In this document: piece by piece, positions 61,196 to 64,000 of the stretch | Layout: every line of letters starts with the position of its first letter | How positions within the stretch are numbered: the first letter of the stretch is position 1 | NCBI GenBank assembly: GCA_964638715.1 | Contig: CAZWZF010000002.1 | Span: 62,001 to 126,000 of the forward strand | Direction: 5' to 3' | From: JBAXQQ01 sp037131695 | Lineage (GTDB): Bacteria > Armatimonadota > Hebobacteria > CAIYQO01 | Length of the DNA: 64,000 nucleotides | Translations under genes and position numbers: made by a program | Notes under the pieces: model-generated | Told to the model about the DNA's origin: nothing | The model's input: the letters and a program-made list of their open reading frames with translations, nothing else | Database searches by the model: none

Positions 61196-62290
61196 ATGAA
61201 TGCTGATGTATTTTATGAGTTGTATGACAAGTTTCCGGTTAACCATATTGCTGTATCAGATGGTAAACGACGAATGACAGAGCTGTTGGAAGGTAAACCA
61301 ACTGATAGTCTTCCTATAATTTTTTGGACAAATCATAATGTTAAGCGCAGTAATGAATATATAAAATTATCTCCTGCAGAAAAGCATTGTTATGATCAGA
61401 TATTTGGATTGATTGGATTAGCTGCATCTGGCAGTGATGGTCAATTAGCTGTTCGTGCCAATACTGGTTGCGGCACTATTGCTACAATTGCTGGCTGCAC
61501 ATTATTACCTTCTGAATATTCACTACCATGGACAATTCATATAACAAAAGAAAAGATAGAAGAATTCAATCCAGATGCTGATTTTAATCAAATGGGGATA
61601 ATGCCAGAAGTTAAAAGTTATGTAGATTGTTATAAAGCAGTTCTACCTGATTTTATTCATACATTCCTTGCGGATACACAAGGACCATTTGATCTTGCAC
61701 ATTTATTATATGGCGATGAATTATTTTACGATATTTATGATGCCCCGGAATTTGTTACAGAATTAATGCAAAAAGTAACTAAATTGTATATAAGAGCTTC
61801 TAAAATGATGAAAAATTGGGTCGGTGAAGAATTGAGTTCCGGGTATCACTCTATTAATATCTTATCGAATGGCGGGGTGCGTATTTGTGAAGACACCTCA
61901 ACATTGTTAAATCAGGAATCAATAGATAAATACGTTATTCCTTATCAAAAGGAAGCATTGCAGCCTTTCGGTGGCGGATTTATACATTATTGTGGCGATA
62001 ATAACGCATTGTATAACGGTGTCATAAATAACCCATTGGTACGATTACTTAATTTTGGCAACCCGGAACGTCATGATTTTAATAAAGTAATACCAGATTT
62101 AATTGAGAGAAATATAGTTTATATCGGTAGTGTATATCGTGAACCAAACGAATCATTACCGGATTACTTTAAAAGAGTAATAGGATATACATACGGTACA
62201 TATCGCGGTTTGATATTTCAACCAGTTTTAACAGCAGAAGAAATAGAAAAACCTGAGAAGATATTGGATATTTGGAGAAATTTACAATAA
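61196..62290 (+). CDS. Uroporphyrinogen decarboxylase-family protein (second, divergent)
   Basis: This protein of about 364 residues has the UroD/MtaA barrel pattern. It starts with KRRMTELLEGKPTDSLPIIF, and FIHYCGDNNALYNG matches the H-x-C-G zinc site of corrinoid methyltransferase activases. The later Cys ligand of that family is not seen (GLIFQP at the end). It is only distantly similar to the protein at 15362. ATG 61196 has GGAG six bases upstream; TTG 61184 is part of that ribosome site. It is co-directional with pyrG, and its substrate is unknown. Confidence 0.78.
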   Translation: MNADVFYELYDKFPVNHIAVSDGKRRMTELLEGKPTDSLPIIFWTNHNVKRSNEYIKLSPAEKHCYDQIFGLIGLAASGSDGQLAVRANTGCGTIATIAGCTLLPSEYSLPWTIHITKEKIEEFNPDADFNQMGIMPEVKSYVDCYKAVLPDFIHTFLADTQGPFDLAHLLYGDELFYDIYDAPEFVTELMQKVTKLYIRASKMMKNWVGEELSSGYHSINILSNGGVRICEDTSTLLNQESIDKYVIPYQKEALQPFGGGFIHYCGDNNALYNGVINNPLVRLLNFGNPERHDFNKVIPDLIERNIVYIGSVYREPNESLPDYFKRVIGYTYGTYRGLIFQPVLTAEEIEKPEKILDIWRNLQ

Positions 62291-62337
62291 TAATCTAAAG
62301 AAGTCATATACATATATCAAATATTGTATCAAAATAT

Positions 62338-62345
62338 GGTATATT
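62338..62345 (+). promoter_or_regulatory. Putative extended -10 element of the PAS/GAF sensor gene
   Basis: T precedes this octamer, giving TGGTATATT, an extended -10 form 40 bases before ATG 62386. No good -35 is visible. Confidence 0.4.
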
Positions 62346-62385
62346 TTAACCAGTTAATGTAAATTGTTTTAATTGATGGTTAAAA

Positions 62386-64000
62386 ATGAAAAAAAACGAA
62401 ATAATTAATAATGCCCAATTAGTAAACTTATCAAAAGATGATAATCTATCCTGTATTTCTAAAGATGACAACTTTGATACTAATGATATATTTTCTTTAG
62501 CTTTTGAAGAAAATCCATCGTCTTTAGTAATAATGAAAATAAAAGATGGGACAATATTAGACATAAATAAAAGCTGTTTATCTCTGTATAATTATACCCG
62601 TGATGAAGTTATAAATCGTTCATCATTAGAAATAGGAATGTGGAATACTTTTAATGATTTAGGTAGGATGTCATCGACTTTTAACGAAAAAGGCGATATT
62701 TTTAAAGATAAAATTAAAATTAGAACAAAAAGCTCTGAAATAAAAATAGTCAACATAACAGCAAGAAAAATTGAAATATCTGGTGAAGACTGTATTTTAG
62801 CTACACTAACAGATGAAACATACAATGAGATATTGCACAATCAGCTTAGATTAATGGAAGCTTCAATCTCTAAATTTAATGTTCCTGTTTTTTGGGTACG
62901 TTCTGATGGAGCTGTTATATATGCCAATGATGCAGCGTGCAAACATTTAGGTTATACCTTTCGAGAAATAACACATTTATACATTTGGCAGATAGATGCG
63001 ACTGTAAATAAAGACCACTGGATAGATATAACATGGCCAAAAATGTGTGAAATGAAAGAGCATCATGGTGAAAGCCGACAGCGTCGTAAAAATGGGACAA
63101 TAGTTCCTGTGGAAATGCATGAAAGCTACATCGAATTTGATAATGAACAATATTTATTTACAATAGTTGAAGATATAACTGAACGAATAAGGATTAATAA
63201 TGCTTTGTTATCAAGTACAAGAGCGTGGCATGCAATAAGCGAATGTAATCAAGCGGTAGTACGCGGAGTTAATGAGGAAGAATTAATAGAAGATATTTGT
63301 AGAATATTAGTTGAAGTAGGCGGATATAAAATAGCCTGGGTGTGTTATAAGGACGAATTAAATAATGATAAAAAAATATTGCCGATTTCAATTACTAATA
63401 AAGATGAAGAATTTTTCAAATCTGTTTCAATATGCTGGGGTAATGATCAACAAGGCATAGAAAAAACAGAATCAGGTATTTTTATAATTGAACCTTTAAT
63501 TATTCGTAACGTTTTTACTGAACAAACAAAAATATCTAATCGTGAAGAATTAATTAGACGTGGTTTTGTTTCGATTGCAGCTTTTCCTATTGTTATCGAC
63601 GGCATTTGTATCGGTTCTTTAAATATTGCAGGAACGAAAATTAACACTTTTGATAATGATGAAGTAAAACTGTTGACCGAGTTATCTAATGACTTATCTT
63701 ACGGAATTGCCACTATTCGCATCAGAAAAGAAAGAACATCAGCTATGCTCGAATTGCAAAAAGAACGCGACCAGGCGCAACTATATCTTGATATAGCAGG
63801 AGTAATGATATTAGCATTAGATAGAGATGGAAATATCATAATGTTGAATAATAAGGGATATGAAATATTAGGATATCATAATGATGAATTAATTGGTAAG
63901 AATTGGTTTGGAAAATGTATCCCTGAATCTATTGTTACTGAATTAAAACGTATGTTCATTAGTATCATGGATAATGAATATGAATTAGATTTAATTCAAG
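62386..64000 (+). CDS. Multi-PAS/GAF sensory protein, truncated by window end
   Basis: The frame opens with ATG 62386 and stays open to the last base (538 codons plus one base). Domains in order are an N-terminal PAS-like region (about 45-145), a PAS domain (about 165-265: VFWVRSDGAVIYANDAACKH in outline) and a PAC-type segment ending VEDITERI. A GAF domain follows (about 280-445: ICRILVEVGGYKIAWVCY, AFPIVIDGICIGSLNI), then a coiled linker and another PAS (about 468-538: VMILALDRDGNIIMLNN). There is no membrane segment. The output domain, a histidine kinase or GGDEF for example, lies beyond the window. Confidence is high that it is a gene and moderate on the domain limits. Confidence 0.87.
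   Translation, partial: MKKNEIINNAQLVNLSKDDNLSCISKDDNFDTNDIFSLAFEENPSSLVIMKIKDGTILDINKSCLSLYNYTRDEVINRSSLEIGMWNTFNDLGRMSSTFNEKGDIFKDKIKIRTKSSEIKIVNITARKIEISGEDCILATLTDETYNEILHNQLRLMEASISKFNVPVFWVRSDGAVIYANDAACKHLGYTFREITHLYIWQIDATVNKDHWIDITWPKMCEMKEHHGESRQRRKNGTIVPVEMHESYIEFDNEQYLFTIVEDITERIRINNALLSSTRAWHAISECNQAVVRGVNEEELIEDICRILVEVGGYKIAWVCYKDELNNDKKILPISITNKDEEFFKSVSICWGNDQQGIEKTESGIFIIEPLIIRNVFTEQTKISNREELIRRGFVSIAAFPIVIDGICIGSLNIAGTKINTFDNDEVKLLTELSNDLSYGIATIRIRKERTSAMLELQKERDQAQLYLDIAGVMILALDRDGNIIMLNNKGYEILGYHNDELIGKNWFGKCIPESIVTELKRMFISIMDNEYELDLIQ

Noticed and set aside
1..64000. CRISPR arrays, insertion sequences, prophage or integration sites, tRNA and rRNA genes
   Set aside because: No regularly spaced direct repeats, transposase or integrase motifs, or cloverleaf/rRNA-like segments were seen by eye in the gaps; a covariance search could still find a small RNA.

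Overview
The window is AT-rich, densely packed bacterial DNA with no gene-free stretch longer than about 265 bases, no recognisable insertion sequence, CRISPR array, tRNA or rRNA. Gene content points to an anaerobic, probably diderm bacterium from a little-cultivated lineage. The evidence is a trimeric NAD-linked [FeFe] hydrogenase, a hybrid cluster protein, uroporphyrinogen-decarboxylase-like methyltransferases, a GT9 (heptosyltransferase-type) enzyme and pilin-like proteins, together with the Gram-positive-associated genes spoVS, ymdB, pgpH and a 'quinate 5-dehydrogenase'-like gene. I cannot fix the phylum from sequence alone.

Layout. Bases 2-10344 (+) hold the tail of a PqqD-like peptide-binding protein, then a tight run of an FtsX-type permease, an ABC ATPase, a very large M28-peptidase-like/FtsX fusion, an OPT-like multispanning membrane protein and a second ATPase, closed by a terminator. 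Bases 10345-15322 (+) are a hydrogenase operon (HydC-, HydB- and HydA-type subunits) ending in a receiver-like protein that lacks the phosphoacceptor Asp. Bases 15362-20660 (-) are a thiazole-synthesis cluster (thiO-thiS-thiG) followed by an epimerase, a zinc dehydrogenase and a UroD-like protein. A secreted DUF2334 protein (-) and hcp (+) diverge near 22.5 kb. ygiQ (-) lies opposite hcp.

Bases 26385-31381 carry undecaprenyl-linked glycan genes (wecA/tagO-type, wecB), an AI-2E family permease, a GyrI-like protein and a CPBP protease. Bases 31395-38076 are a housekeeping run: rpsU, phoH, pgpH, ybeY, dgkA-PAP2, nadA and a GT4 glycosyltransferase. A GT9 gene (-), dacA and an rluB-type gene (+) follow.

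Bases 41346-58817 are one long minus-strand block, read from high to low coordinates: lpd, ymdB, spoVS, an unknown gene, a hybrid sensor kinase, a zinc-ribbon/pilin-like protein, the 'quinate dehydrogenase'-like gene, an MsbA-type exporter, a lipoprotein, a zinc-finger protein, a GT-B glycosyltransferase, gatA, holA, ogt, and a four-gene MglA GTPase/roadblock/DUF4388 module. The window ends with a small pilin-like gene (-), pyrG, a second UroD-like gene and a PAS/GAF sensor that runs off the end.

The parts most worth following up are the PqqD/FtsX/pseudo-M28/OPT-like cluster at the left edge and a near-identical palindrome at both the hydrogenase and hcp promoters. Also notable are the MglA module and a recurrent GGTAWAAT promoter element, sometimes placed so close to the start codon that leaderless transcripts are predicted.
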